DNA of 64,000 nucleotides from Whalleya microplaca (Eukaryota; Ascomycota; Sordariomycetes; Xylariales; Xylariaceae). Position numbers and translations under genes: made by a program. The notes beneath the pieces were generated by a model. That model was not told the DNA's origin. It did not search any database and worked only from the letters and a program-made list of their open reading frames with translations. The stretch is taken from NCBI GenBank assembly GCA_022497155.1, contig MU385726.1, positions 620,001 through 684,000 of the forward strand. The letters are read 5' to 3'. The first letter of the stretch is position 1. Each line of letters starts with the position of its first letter. This document shows, in pieces, positions 42,712-54,689 of the stretch.

Positions 42712-43302
42712 ATGCCCCTCTACGACATAGAACACACAACCACCCTCTCGCCCCCGCAGCAACAACGCCTAGCAACCGCCTTCACGGACCTACACTCCCG
42801 GCGCTTCCGCACGCCCCGCGTCTTCCTCAACGTGCGCTTCACGGACGCCTCCGCGCAGCCCGTGTACCGCGGCGGCCGCCTCGCCGTCTACAACCGCGTG
42901 GTCCTGCGCACGCGGGCCAGCGATCAGCGCAGCAAGGAGGACTACGATGACCATTGTCGGGATCTGATTAGGGCGTGGCGGGAGGTGTTGGGGATCGCTG
43001 TGGGAGAGGGAATGGGGGGAGAAAAGGGGGAAGGGGAAGGGGAAGGGGAAGGGGAAGGGGGAGGGAAAGGGAATGAGAAAGGGGTAGGTGTGGTGAGGGA
43101 GGAGGATAGGGAGAGGGATCTCCGGACCGTCTGGGTTGTGCCCGCGCTCCTGACGGCTGTCGAATGCGGCGTTGCGCGGCCGCGGGTAGGCGAGGAGGCC
43201 GCATGGCTGGTCCAGAACCGGGCCGAGTTCGAGAGGTTGGCGGAGGGCGGGGATGAGGATTTCGTGGAGTTGTTGAGGGAGATCGATGGTGAGCGTGCAT
43301 GA
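42712..43302 (+). CDS. Tautomerase-like protein (cis-CaaD type)
   Basis: An intronless 196-aa frame starting MPLYDIEHTTTLSPPQQQRL; Pro2 would be the catalytic N-terminal proline of the tautomerase superfamily after Met removal. FRTPRVFLNVRFTDAS with RVVLRTRASDQRSKEDYDDH fits the cis-3-chloroacrylic-acid-dehalogenase-like branch common in fungi. A low-complexity insert of Gly/Glu (GEGEGEGEGGGKGN) at about 108-125 is encoded by a GGGGAA tandem array. It separates the N-terminal part from RTVWVVPALLTAVECG. The real substrate is unknown. The 226-codon minus-strand frame here is an antisense shadow. Confidence 0.75.
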   Translation: MPLYDIEHTTTLSPPQQQRLATAFTDLHSRRFRTPRVFLNVRFTDASAQPVYRGGRLAVYNRVVLRTRASDQRSKEDYDDHCRDLIRAWREVLGIAVGEGMGGEKGEGEGEGEGEGGGKGNEKGVGVVREEDRERDLRTVWVVPALLTAVECGVARPRVGEEAAWLVQNRAEFERLAEGGDEDFVELLREIDGERA

Positions 43303-43636
43303 ATACCTACCTACTGCCCGGAACACGGTATCTAAATAAGTTGCTGCTTCGATATATGTATGTAGGTATGAGTTCCCGTTATATTGAATTGAGAATGCTA
43401 TAAATGGATTGAGATGACCAGAAACATAGCGCCGCCGCCTGCCCTGCGCCATATGAGAAAACCAAGCCATGCTAATGATGAGTAAATAACAAACAAATGA
43501 AACATCGCTCCAAACGCCTTTCGATGCATAGGAAATAAGTGAACGGGCCGTAGATAATCATGCCAAATGCTCAACCTTCAAGCTGGGTTCAGCTACAATC
43601 TCGTTTCCTCAGACCATTACTCACGCCCGGGGCTCT
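43303..43636. other. Convergent 3' flanks, nothing recognised
   Basis: 334 bp between the tautomerase and AVT gene ends; no ORF and no repeat. Confidence 0.4.
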
Positions 43637-45472
43637 TTAATGCGCCACGGCGCCGACCATGTTCATCGCCAAACAAACCGCCATCACGCAGATACCGTAT
43701 ATAGCCAAAGCCAGAGCTGCTCGCCTCAGAAGCAGGGGGCTCATATGCTCCAAGTCCCACCTGAACTTTCTCCGCCATCGCCACGGGGAATTCGTGCCCG
43801 TGGCTCTAGCACTGGAGCCACTGCGAGCACTCTGGACACTCCCCACACTGGCCCCAAGGAGGCCCTCGTCTGCGTCTTCGACTTCCGAGGCAGATGGTGA
43901 CATATCGTCGTCTTCCTTGGACAGACGTTGTTGGTGAATGGAATCCGGGTCGGCTATCTTGTAGTAGAATAGACCCGGAAGAATGAAGCTGATGCTGGTG
44001 CTTCCTGTAGAGCCCACGTAAGCCAACACGCGTTCTAGAGACACTACTGTGAGAGCCACGATGTAAGCTAGTATGAGAATGACGGTGGTTAGAAGTGCAA
44101 ATCGCATTTCTGATAGGGGCGCGCCAGGCCCATGATCAGACCGCGCTTGAGTAGACTGTAGAAGAGGACGGCCTCCTGGGGAACTCGTCCTTTGCTGGGT
44201 AGCTGCAGTCCTTGGTCGCCATTTGAGTACCGCGTCCACAGATGCTCGGCATGGATGTACCTGTAGTGGAATAGAGAAGGTAACAAGGATGACGATGGCA
44301 GCTTTTGCGATCGTCGAAGCAATTGACGGAGCATCTAGATTAGAAATGTTAGTTTTGTTTCATAAAAAAGGATTGGTCAATATTTACACATAGAAACAAT
44401 GTTTCCCGTAACATCATTGCCAAAAGTCAAGTAGCCGGTTATGGCGACTAAAACATAGATCCCAGCAGCAGAACCTATGGAAGAGGATATGACTCCCATG
44501 ATACTAGGTCTAATGTCAGTACAGGATCCTACACGGATGGAATTGGCTGAAGAAATTACCTTGCTGGGGAATTGTTTTGGATCTCGTTAAGAATTGAAAA
44601 CATGTTCTGGTGGCAAGTGTATGCAAATATCACCACGGGCAAACTAGCGAGTGCTTCCACCGGCCCGCCCCAAGTGACAAGGCGGACATTATCTCTTGGT
44701 GCAAGGGGACCTGCCGCGAAATGGTAGACAACCAGCACTATTAGGTACCCAATGGCAACAAGAGCCACAATGCTCGTGTACTTTAAGGAATCCAGCCGCC
44801 GTAAAAAGCTCAGCGGTATGATGACGAGCATAAACACCGTAATCCAGAAGTTTCTGTCCATCAGGAAGGGCACGTCCGCAGCCCTGGCATCGAAGCCTTC
44901 CACCACACCTGGCATCAAATCCCCGATAATTATCATATATGACACACCGACTCCGAAACACTTGACGGCTATAGCGGCATCGAATATAACGGCAGCGTTT
45001 GGATATGTCATTTGCGAGAGGGCGAAGAAGGACGAGGAACCGCGGTCGATATATCGTGCGCATCGGGACTGAAGATAAAGGCCAAAGGCAGAGGTGAAGC
45101 CCGACCAAAGGATAACGATGATTCCGATGACCATGCCAAAGTGTGAAACAGCCGATGGCATCGCTAAGGTGCCTGCGCCGACAACTAGAGAGTTGTTCGT
45201 GTTAACTTGGAAAATCTCTACGTGCTTCTAGTAGAACGACAAGGGATGACATACTAGTATTGAGTAGGTTGATGACACTACTGATCATCGAAGCCTGGCC
45301 TCCTCCTGTGCCATCTTTCTGCCCACGGGCCCGTCTATTCCTATAGTAGGACATCGGAATCAGCATCTCATGTTTCTTCTCAACAACGTCTTCATGGTGA
45401 TGCTACACACCTTGCCATTTCGCCAGTGGAGGCGGAACCCTCAGCAGCAGAGATAGTCGAGTAATTCGGCAT
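43637..45472 (-). CDS. AVT-type vacuolar amino acid transporter
   Basis: Five exons: 45472-45411, 45340-45255, 45184-44560, 44503-44388 and 44334-43637, giving 528 aa. Spliced N-end: MPNYSTISAAEGSASTGEMA, then QASMISSVINLLNTIVGAGT, the first span with the AAAP substrate motif (IVGAGTLAMP). FAYTCHQNMFSILNEIQNNS and SSSIGSAAGIYVLVAITGYL are TM6-7. FSIPLQVHPCRASVDAVLKW is the Avt5/Avt6-like TM8-9 text. About eleven spans in all, with a hydrophilic loop before the last two. Family members export acidic and neutral amino acids from the vacuole. It diverges from the dynactin p24 gene. Confidence 0.87.
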
Positions 45473-46276
45473 AGCCTAGGGAGCTCTGCCCTGTTTAACA
45501 ACGTTCGTCCACAGCAGCAAACAGCTGCAACCCAGAATGTGCAAGCTCAGCCTGGGGTTATCTCGTGGTTGTCAGACAAGCTGGGTTCTCGGGATGACTG
45601 CCGCCGTCGCCTTCGCCACCTTGTGCACGCGTACAGCTGTCGGTTGACCGCCTCGGTAGTTCTAATTGGATCCCATTTGACAGCTCGTAGCAGCGCGAGG
45701 GGGGGTAAATAGCTGTTGTGCTGTTGTGCTGCTGTGCTACCAAGTCGATGTTCGTCTGACGATAAACTTGAGATAAGAGTTGTCAATGGAGCAGCGTCTT
45801 AAGACTGGTTGACGACAGAATTGCGTTCAGCTGACATGATGGAAGCCACCCAACGACTGCTGTAAAGTAGGTCCAACCCGAGAGATTAGCCGAGAGATTA
45901 GCGCCAAGCAGGCAGCCCACTGCCTGTCCAACCAACCAATCATATCACAATATTATCCCTGCTAGCCTGACAGCTGCCGGCCCAGGTTGCCGGCCCAGGT
46001 TGCCGGCCCCTGAAAGCTTCCAAAAGCTGGGGAACTCCAACCCTGATCAGCCTTATCGTTCATGCTGCCTGCCATCTTCACCTGGCACTGCACACCTTCA
46101 GAGCTACCTTACGTAAACTCAATTGCGGCGGGAAACTTTACCTACGGTATCTAATCAGTTCTAACTTGACTAATCGAGCTTGTCCCCGACTGTTTGACTG
46201 AACGTGCTTGCAAGTCGTCTTACCGCCAACGCCCGTCCACTGATAATCCTCCCTATCAAGTGGCTAGGAAGACACG
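45473..46276. promoter_or_regulatory. Divergent promoter with short tandem duplications
   Basis: 804 bp between the AVT and dynactin starts. Tandem text: TTGTGCTG units near 45713-45738, CGAGAGATTAGC twice at about 45879-45903, and GCCGGCCCAGGTT twice with a partial third at about 45975-46009. Confidence 0.5.
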
Positions 46277-46984
46277 ATGGACACGATGGACACGATGGAA
46301 TCTACACTAGACAACACGACCTTGTCCACGATATCTCTCCTCGAAGCCCGACTCTTACGCATCGAACAATTACTATACGGCCATTCGGCCCAACCACCGA
46401 AAGTCTCAGCAACGAGGAGCATGCACGAGCTCGAGCACCGCTTCGGGATACTTCTACAACGAGTGCGCGTCTACGCCGAGCTTCTGAGAATATGTACGTT
46501 CCATTCCGATACACATACTACACCCACGGACACCCCCTTCATATGCCATACTTCGCCAGATAGAACGAACCCCAGCTAACACCACCCAGATAAATCGCAA
46601 CCCTCGCTCTTCCGCCCCCCTCCCCCCTCCTCGCCCCCCACCGAGCTAGCCTCCGACGCCCTGCGCGCCATCGTGCTCGCCGCCGCCTCCTCGTATCCCG
46701 CCACGGCGTCCGCGCTGACTGCGATCGCCGACACGCCGGTGCCGGACCCGGAGCAGACGGCGGCCCTCGTCGCGCTAGGGCCGCGCATGAAGGGGATCGA
46801 GGCCACGCAGCTGGCGCAGGCGGCCGAGATCGCGGAGCTGCGCGCGCGCAGCGAGGCCGTCGTGCGTGCGTGGTACGAGCGCGAGGTCCTGGGGTATTCG
46901 GGCTTCGTCGCGGGCGTGGAGGGGAGGGTCGAGAGGGCGGAACGGGCGGTTAGGAGGGTTGAGAAGGCTAGGGATGAGGTTTGA
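46277..46984 (+). CDS. Dynactin subunit p24-like (DCTN3/Ldb18 family)
   Basis: Two exons, 46277-46493 and 46590-46984 (96-nt intron, donor GTACGT, acceptor CCAG), giving 203 aa. Residues about 7-33 (MESTLDNTTLSTISLLEARL then RIEQLLYG) and the later coiled segment QAAEIAELRARSEAVVRAWY plus VEGRVERAERAVRRVEKARD are the two helical parts of the p24/p22 shoulder protein of dynactin. The protein stabilises the p150/dynamitin arm in dynein transport. Start region: three in-frame ATGs (46277, 46286, 46295) created by a triple ACACGATGG repeat, so the N-terminus could be 6 residues shorter. Between the helices is a Pro-rich linker (RPPPPSSPPTEL). Confidence 0.82.
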
Positions 46985-48234
46985 GGTGGGGAGATGAGTT
47001 GATCGGATTAGAAGCCTAGGGGTGGTTGATACGGCACGGCACGGCACGGCACTGAGCTTCATGTGCCGCGATTATTCTCTGCCATCGGTCGTGCGTTCCC
47101 GTCTCGGGGAACCCGTTCAGTGGGAGGCCGAGAAATATCCCTCAAATATTGCGCATGAGCCTCGAGAATTCAGCCTGACCTACAGCACAGACTCGACTAG
47201 TCACGGGGATATTCAAGCCGGGTAACCAGACTCGCCTCACGTATCGAGAAGTCAGATGATGGAGATCAACCGGGGAGGTAAAGATCAGGAGGGAAAACTA
47301 CGGCTAAACTATGGCTGAATTTCATCGTGCCGATGATGAGGCTACATGATACTACGAAAGAGACTAGCAGGTTACCATCGACTATGATTATTTATTCAAG
47401 GCTCTTTAGAGACTTATGAATGGACTATGGTCGAGAGATGTTATATATCCTAAATCCAAAGGGACAACAGCAAGTCGTTGCCTTCAGGCCTTGCCAATTC
47501 TTACTGGTGCTCACACCTTCCAATGACTCAATCTAAATGGAAATATAAGACAGTGCTTCAAGAAAGCCTCCCGTGAGGTAGATAGAATACTTGTAATGGA
47601 TAAAATAGCTATAAGACAATACCAAAGTTCTACTTCAATGGATTAGATGAAGAGTCCCCTTTTCCGTAAAACAAAAGCTCTTCCGCCACCTAGGCTCTCA
47701 GGCCTCTTCGGCATTCTGAAGTTCCCATATGATAATTACCTGCTCATATAGATAGACATACATACGGGGCAGTTAAGCGAAGCTACGGAGATCTCCAACA
47801 GTCATATAAGCATAACGCTAATTTACGATCTAATCTATCCAATCTGGCTGGAATTAGTGAACCAGCCAAATACCTACCTAACCTAACCACGGATTAATGC
47901 CGCCCATATTGGGCACACTCGGTATTTATTTTCCGATACTTGCAGATTGGATGAATTGGTCATGCGCTTGAATATCAAGCCCACGACGTGTTTCACCGAG
48001 ATATGGTCCGGTCCGGTGATCTGGGTCCAGACCGTACATACAGATATATGCGTGTAGGTACAATGCAAATCTCAAAGCCACATGTGGCTAATTACTTTTC
48101 ATTACTAGTGCATCGACCGATTCCGCCAGAGCTGTTTCGAAGCAGAGACAAAACGCTCCTGCACCAGCGGGTTATCCAGGTTGATACAGCCGGACCGTAA
48201 ACTAATGCAGGCACGGCTTTTTAGAGGAATGTTT

Positions 48235-48240
<6 letters not shown>

Positions 48241-48268
<28 letters not shown>
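48241..48268. repeat. Poly-A run of 28
   Basis: 28 uninterrupted A residues follow GTTTAATTAT. Such a run can arise from a retroposed sequence or slippage; no RIP character is seen around it. Confidence 0.9.
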
Positions 48269-48270
<2 letters not shown>

Positions 48271-48794
48271 AAAAATCCCGAGTTTTCCGAGGTTGGAATC
48301 TCGAAGTTGATTTTCGGTGTCCTTGATGGGAAGAGAAGGACGCTATATATGTGTATATATGTACGTAGACCAAAAGAGATAGATAGATAGGTATACCCCG
48401 TATTGAAGCTAGATTACTACGCAGTACGAGCGCTTTTATATGTACATACGAGAATGCGGAGTATTGGTAGCTGAGCCGCGGCCGTGGCTGACTTCGCTTA
48501 GAATTGAGAGACGCGGATAGTCGGAAGCAACATTGAAAGCGGTCTGTGTTGAGCTGAAGCTGTTGGAACTGTGTGATTGCTGCTGCTTTGCATGAAAGAA
48601 GGCAATTAATAAATGCCACGAGCATAGATTGGACGTCTCATCGTCTTATATGTATTATAGTTGCAGTGTGTATGGCTGAGCCCGTTGGAGGTCCGTGCTG
48701 GCTGACATGAATGAATGCAGGCTGCGAGCAGGCGAGGTTGCAAAGAACTCATTCCCGACGAACGGTTGGGCCTTGGCTTGGCATCCCGAAATAG

Positions 48795-49298
48795 TCAATG
48801 GCAGGCGAGAGCAAATCTAGATCTTCTAGCTCGGAGAACTAACTCGAGGTGAACATTAGAATCTCTAGAAAGATATAAGATTATACTAGATAGTTGATGG
48901 ATTATAGTACAAGGGACAGTGAACAATCGAGAGTAGAAGCTTGGCAGACTCGTCCTTTCGGCTTCGATGTGGAAGTTGACAGCTTCTCTCATCGATTCTC
49001 TCGAAATTGGAAGCTTGACATTGTGGATGCATTTACGTAACCCCAAGGCCTTGATGCAGTCATTCTTCGCCAAACATAACCTGTCCCGGATAATATGGGA
49101 CTGAAGATTGAAACAAATTGAGCTCTGGAGGTCGGTTGGCTGACCGATCGACTCGATCGAGGTTTCGTGGATATTTTTTTTGTTTCCAAGATTACAGATT
49201 ATGACCTCAGGTGAAGTTTCAAGCCTCCTCTCGTCACAGACATCACCATTTCTCGATGTTTCCTTCAACTCATCAACGTGTTGGGTCGTTTGATCCAT
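48795..49298 (-). CDS. Hypothetical ORF, doubtful
   Basis: A 167-codon frame from the ATG at 49298 (MDQTTQHVDELKETSRNGD), read from a frame opening with GTG at 49337. The composition is protein-like (SREAVNFHIEAERTSLPSF region) but no domain is recognised. Its neighbourhood has no other gene, so it could be a chance frame or a piece of a spliced gene. Confidence 0.2.
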   Translation of the reverse strand: MDQTTQHVDELKETSRNGDVCDERRLETSPEVIICNLGNKKNIHETSIESIGQPTDLQSSICFNLQSHIIRDRLCLAKNDCIKALGLRKCIHNVKLPISRESMREAVNFHIEAERTSLPSFYSRLFTVPCTIIHQLSSIILYLSRDSNVHLELVLRARRSRFALACH

Positions 49299-52187
49299 GA
49301 GGAATCCTGGCTTGCCTGGGTTTTTGAAACGTGCCACTGGCAGATGAAATACATGAGCTCCGTAAAGGATGGTGGAGTTCAGACGAGCGCCGCCGCGTGT
49401 GAATGAGAATACGTCGTAGTCTTGCGTGACCCAAGAGACGGCATCCGCAAAGAATGGCTAACAGCTGCTAGTATAATCCGTACATTACCTATATGGCAAC
49501 CCTCCCTTACCAGTCGCCCTGTAAGACTTGAGAATTGGCAGTTGTGTGAAACTTCAACCGACTTAGCCCCTGCATCTGTCCGATCGTCAGACTGTAGGTA
49601 CTCCGTGCTCTGACACTCGATTCATTGACACAACTGCACAATTCATAACTACAGCAGCACAGACATGAAGCTTATTCCGTCTACCGATTTGACCTCTGAC
49701 GCATGCACGCGACTGTGCAACAATTGCCTACCTGGACGGCAAGACAGCAGCAGGACGGTAGTGGTGCGGCCGGGTCCTGGAGGAGGCGGCCCAAAGAATA
49801 GGAAGAAAAGGGTGTCTGGATGCTGGATGGTAAAGCTGGGGGACGAATGAAGAGAGACGGACGAGTATTTTGCCAGACTTCTGTCCTACTCGTTCTGGAA
49901 ATTCCAGCCTATCAGCTAGCGGCAATGGGTGCCGAGACCATGCTGTGCGAAGACGTTCTCCCCTTTTTTCTTTTTTTTCTTTGGCACTTTGGCCGGCCAA
50001 GCTCACGAATCCCAGGCACATCTCAAACACTACACGCCTGCATGAGACTCCATCTTCTCCATATCACAGATCACCCCATGCCCACCCAATCGCTAACTGG
50101 ACCGCTCCGAGTCCACGCCATTACCGCCACCTGTTGCTGGAATTTCATCTGTCATCTTTGTGAGCACCGGTGATGTTCCTGCCTTAGCGCTTGGCTGCGA
50201 GAACAAAAGCGGGTGAGAGTGATGTTTGCACTTTATACGTGCATACGAGGTAATAGTACACGAAAAACCCGAAGGTCTAAGTATTAGTCAATAGTTAAGC
50301 GAAGCTGGAGCAATTACAAACACGATGCGGAATGCCATCTTGGTAATAAATAGGTATTCGCTGTGCAATAAGCGGCTGAAAGCCAATCGTCGGTGATCGC
50401 TGTCCAGCTTGTTAAAAGTCCCCCTCCCAAACCCCCCCAGTCGAGAAGCTCGGAAGGCAAGGACCTAATAGGAAAATGTCCAAGGGCTACCTGAGGGTCT
50501 AGGTGAGGTGGTTAATACGCAGTAAGTGCAAGGGGGATATCGTCTTCATACGTGTTGCAGCAGTAGGAAATGTGCTAGAGCTCGGGCTGGCCAATCGGTG
50601 GTGCTATTGCATTATTTCTTCTACATATCTGGAGGCATGTACGGAGTACGTACGTATGTACAATACACGAGCAGATTTCTAATTCATGTACATCTGTTCC
50701 AATCGGATTTTGTATGTGCAACACAGCTAAACATTCGTATGAACACGCGTACCGTTTGATTGCATCGCTACCTCCCACCTTCTTGATTTGTAGGTATCGA
50801 GACCGCCTGGAACTTGGATTCTGCTCCTGCTAGGTGGGCTTGCTAGGGCCACCCATCACCCATGCTTGGCTACGCGGTACAATGTACATACCAAGTACTA
50901 GCATACCTGCCAGGCCTGCCTGCCTGCCATCGTCCACACCATCCACACCATCCACACCATCCCCCTTCCACCCCATTCCTTTAACCTTTCCCATCCCTTC
51001 CCACCCCATTCATTCCCCTTCGCACACACTCGCCTATCCCTTCTTTATCATTCCCTCCCCCATCCCCGTCACATCCGTCTATCGCGAAGACGAGCCTATT
51101 TCTGTCAATCCTTTTATTCGATTTTCAGCCTAGGCTTTGCAACCGTGGAACGACCCAACTTCGCTTCTCACGACGTACACATTGGCCCCGTTGTTGTCCA
51201 GTAGGTTTTTGCGCCGTCAGGAACTGCGAGGAAAAGGAGTAAGGAGTAAGGAGAAAGAGACGAAGGGGAACATAAAGAGGCAGAAGAAAAGAGAAGGGGG
51301 GAAAACAAGGCCACAACGATTACCTACCATCCAGCCATCCAGCTCTCTCGACCCCGATCTCCCACATCCGGGATCTTAATTTATTCAATTCAATTCTTGT
51401 CTTTTCGGTCCCCTCATCAACAGGACAGAATCCAGTTCGACAGCCAGCCCGCTTCCCTCAGGAGATTGACTAGGAATTCAACAGCCTCAATCCTCCCTAT
51501 ATACATATAGGCTTTCTCCACCCCTCCTCCGTCCGATATATCAGCTTTACGACCGCACCACTCAATTGTCTTCACTTCTTAATTTTTCCTGAAGAGTTTT
51601 GGTTCATCAGTTTGTTGGAAAGATACCCAAATACTCGTGTCAAACCAATAATTTAATCCACCACGTGGAGGCGCTTGCGTAACCACAAGCAGAAAGGCGG
51701 CCATTCTCCCGGATTCACGAAGCTCCCGAGACGCCGCGACGCATCGTTCGACAACAGTCAACCGCTAAACCGCTAAACCGCTAAACCACAGCCACTATTC
51801 GTTGTCTTCCGACTCCAGTCACTCCTTTTTTATATACAAAAAAAGCATCGATTGAAGATCCCCAGCCTATTCGCATCTTCTTGCTGCAGCTGTAATAAGT
51901 CATCTTACAAAGGCCGATGCCCCGCCAGCCCCGACGCTGCTACTGCTGCTACACCTTAAACCCCGAAGCATCTAGGTGGCCCTCCGGCGAATCATAAACC
52001 TTCACGGCCACAGCCACATTTCTAAAACGGGGAGGTCAACAAACCGACCCCTCTGGTTTCACTACTTCAGAGTTGCCACGGCTTTAGTTCGCCGCGTCTC
52101 AATTCTTAATTGCACCTCTTAGACGTCAAGTCTCTGCTCTTCCTTATGCCCTCGTACGGATCTCTTCACTCTCCATCATTGCGGAAA

Positions 52188-53259
52188 ATGGAACAATCCC
52201 GGGCGAGTTATAGCCGTAAAGGCATCAATATGGGCAACATAATCGGCGACCCCTTCGCCCTCGCCACCGTTTCTATTGCAGGGGTAGGTCCAAGACACAA
52301 TCGTGTTAATTCATATCCTATCTGCTGGATTTTTGGCTAATTTAGGATTCATTTTATAGCTCGCATGGGTCATATCTTTCATCAGCAGCATCATCGCTCA
52401 AGTGCAAGCAAATCCCAAAGATCCTTTCCCACCATACTCGTGGTTTGCTGTGGTGTATATGCTGTTTGTGATAGCGGGCGTCTTCGTTGTTGTCGCATCC
52501 GACTCTATCCAGACTTACCACGTAGCACTTGTTGGTTACCTTGCCTGTGGTCTTGTTCTCACAACATCGTCTGCCAACGTCATAGTCTACTCCCCCGAGG
52601 GTGCCCGGGAAGCGGCTGCGGCCGGGTTCATCCTACTATCTTTTGTTAACGTAAGTATTCCTAACTTGGGATAACTGCATGTCAGCAGTAATGTGCTCCG
52701 CCGTTCTGTTCGCTGTCAATGTTGGACCCACTGTGCTAACCAGGCTGTGCTGCAGATCCTCTGGATATTCTATTTTGGATCTGCCCCATCCGCTGTCCCA
52801 CGCGCGTATATTGACTCCTTTGCTTTGACGAAGGAGTCCACCATGAACCGACGGACAATGAATGGCGGCTATGGCGGCCGCCCTGAGACCTCGACATCTG
52901 TACAACCCCCTCAGATGTACACGTCTGCTCAGCTCAACGGCTTTGAGAACCCGTCGCCTGTTGGTGGAATAAATGGCAATGCGACGCGAAATTCGGGAAA
53001 TGCTCCGGTTTTCCCTTCGTCAGCTAACAAGCCTACACCACCCGGTCAGAGCGAGGGTGAGATAGCCGCGCCGACGGAATATCCTTATCGGGCGAAGGCC
53101 ATCTATAGTTACGAGGCCAACCCCGAAGATGCGAATGAGATATCCTTCTCGAAGCACGAGATACTCGAAGTCAGCGACGTAAGCGGCAGATGGTGGCAAG
53201 CACGGAAGGAGGGCGGTGATACCGGTATAGCTCCCAGCAATTATCTCATTTTATTATGA
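52188..53259 (+). CDS. sho1: Osmosensor Sho1
   Basis: Three exons: 52188-52283, 52360-52650 and 52756-53259 (introns 76 and 105 nt), 296 aa. [20 protein letters not shown] precedes four membrane spans: around residues 24-50 (ending [13 protein letters not shown]), 62-80 ([19 protein letters not shown]), 88-112 and 120-142 ([16 protein letters not shown]). A linker of about 90 residues rich in Asn, Pro and Ser follows. The C-terminal SH3 domain lies at about 238-296 ([40 protein letters not shown]). Sho1 senses high osmolarity and activates the HOG MAP kinase branch through Pbs2; in many fungi it also affects invasive growth. The frame stays open upstream; an in-frame ATG at 52146 is possible, but the start at 52188 matches the family. 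Confidence 0.93.
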
Positions 53260-54689
53260 GGGGACCATCTGTCCGCTGGAGAGTTTCTGTCTCTGGAATA
53301 TTGATGGGCATAGCCCGTCTACACATGAACCGTGGAATATCGTCAATAAAAAAGCGACGAAGGCATCGGGTGTTCAATTGTATCGAATGGGTTTAGAGAA
53401 CACAAGACACTGGCTAGGGACATCTGTTGGAGTAAAAATCGGGGTACTACCACTGTGGGATTTTTAGTGTCTTTTCCACCCTTTTTTGAGGCTCTGCGTT
53501 CCATTCTTCAATGACGAACGACTTATTCTTTTTTATTGTCTTTTTCTTCTCTTCCCTTCCACTTCTACCATCCACACCTACCTTCCCCTTATGTACAATG
53601 TGGTGTGTGTTATACTAAGAAGGCTCTTTTTGTTTTTTTTACACCTACAACCAACCAACCAAACCATCCTCCCGATATTAGGACCTGCGAGAAAAAAAAC
53701 CTCCGCTCGTTCTCTGTATCTCTCTGTCCGCCGCTTTTCGAGGCGCATAGCATACAAAATATGTTTTGACTGGGCCAAGCAGGGCGAAATAGGTTGTGCG
53801 GAGCCTCTTGAAACGAACGGGATTTACGAACGTCACGCCACTGGTTCGCGGATTCCAGGAGTTATATGTAAACTCTGGTGTCAATGAAAAAAACCGTTGA
53901 AAATACTCGTGCTTGATTTGTGGTCTCGGTGAATTTGCATACATACTTATACATATACCCTTGGTAATATTGGAGATGCTGCTGTATAAACTCCAGCAGT
54001 GGTTTTGAACTAGTAGTTGGTTGAGAGGAAATGCGCTCGAGTCAAGTTGTAGATTTTGTATAACATCAAGGTTTCCTCCAATCTCAATGAACTGCTACTC
54101 CCTCACAAGCTACCTATGTACACATAAAGTTCCATCGAGATCCATGAAGTCGATGAGACGCTTAAAATTAAAGCCATGTCAGTGACATGGTCGTAGTCCA
54201 CAAGACTAATCTGTAGATCCGACTCTAGTCTCATGCATCCCGGGTGGGTCGCTCGCAATGATCTCCCCATGGTATATAATTTCCCTCGTAGACGCCAAGA
54301 CCCGGCTCAGATGAGTAGTCGCTCCATGGACCAGATCATCATATCTTAGTGTTCGGGATGATCGAGAACTGGTTCTCTATCTCGACACTGTCGAGAATAT
54401 ATAGTAGGCCGTATGTTGCTTCCGTGTAGAATGTGGGCTCGAAGGCGATACAACATAGGCACCACATCTCAAGTCCTGTTCTCGCAGATCGATCCCATTG
54501 CCAGCATAGAGAAGGGGGCGGGATCATGTTCGGCGATGTCGTAGATAAGTAGAAGCCTGGCCGTCGTAGCATTTGTACAAGGCTATCGTCCAACCGCAAT
54601 ACATCTCACCACCACCAACTCTCTTGTTTTGCTTTCTTTCTTTCTTTCTTTCTTTCTCATTGGCCATCTACTCCTCGTGGTAGAAAAAA
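53260..54689. other. Convergent 3' flanks of sho1 and spc19
   Basis: 1.4 kb without gene support. The sho1 end is followed by T-rich text; 54634-54660 is a CTTT microsatellite. A 86-codon minus frame at 54339 has no domain. Confidence 0.45.
54634..54660. repeat. CTTT microsatellite
   Basis: Uninterrupted CTTT units, about 6-7 copies. Confidence 0.9.

Larger units (their letters stand above)
46985..52187. other. 5.2-kb gene desert and SHO1 leader
   Basis: No strongly supported gene. It contains a 28-bp poly-A run (48241-48268), one doubtful frame at 48795-49298, and C/T-rich text and CCACACCAT repeats from 50930 onward. Three CCGCTAAA units lie at 51770-51789. The last kilobase before SHO1 is probably its long promoter and leader. 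Confidence 0.5.

Noticed and set aside
42790..43470. 226-codon minus-strand frame across the tautomerase gene
   Set aside because: Antisense shadow rich in Pro/Phe repeats from the GGGGAA array; the plus frame has the family signature.
51770..51789. CCGCTAAA tandem units as telomere-like repeat
   Set aside because: Only three units and not TTAGGG; part of the C/T/A-rich sho1 leader.
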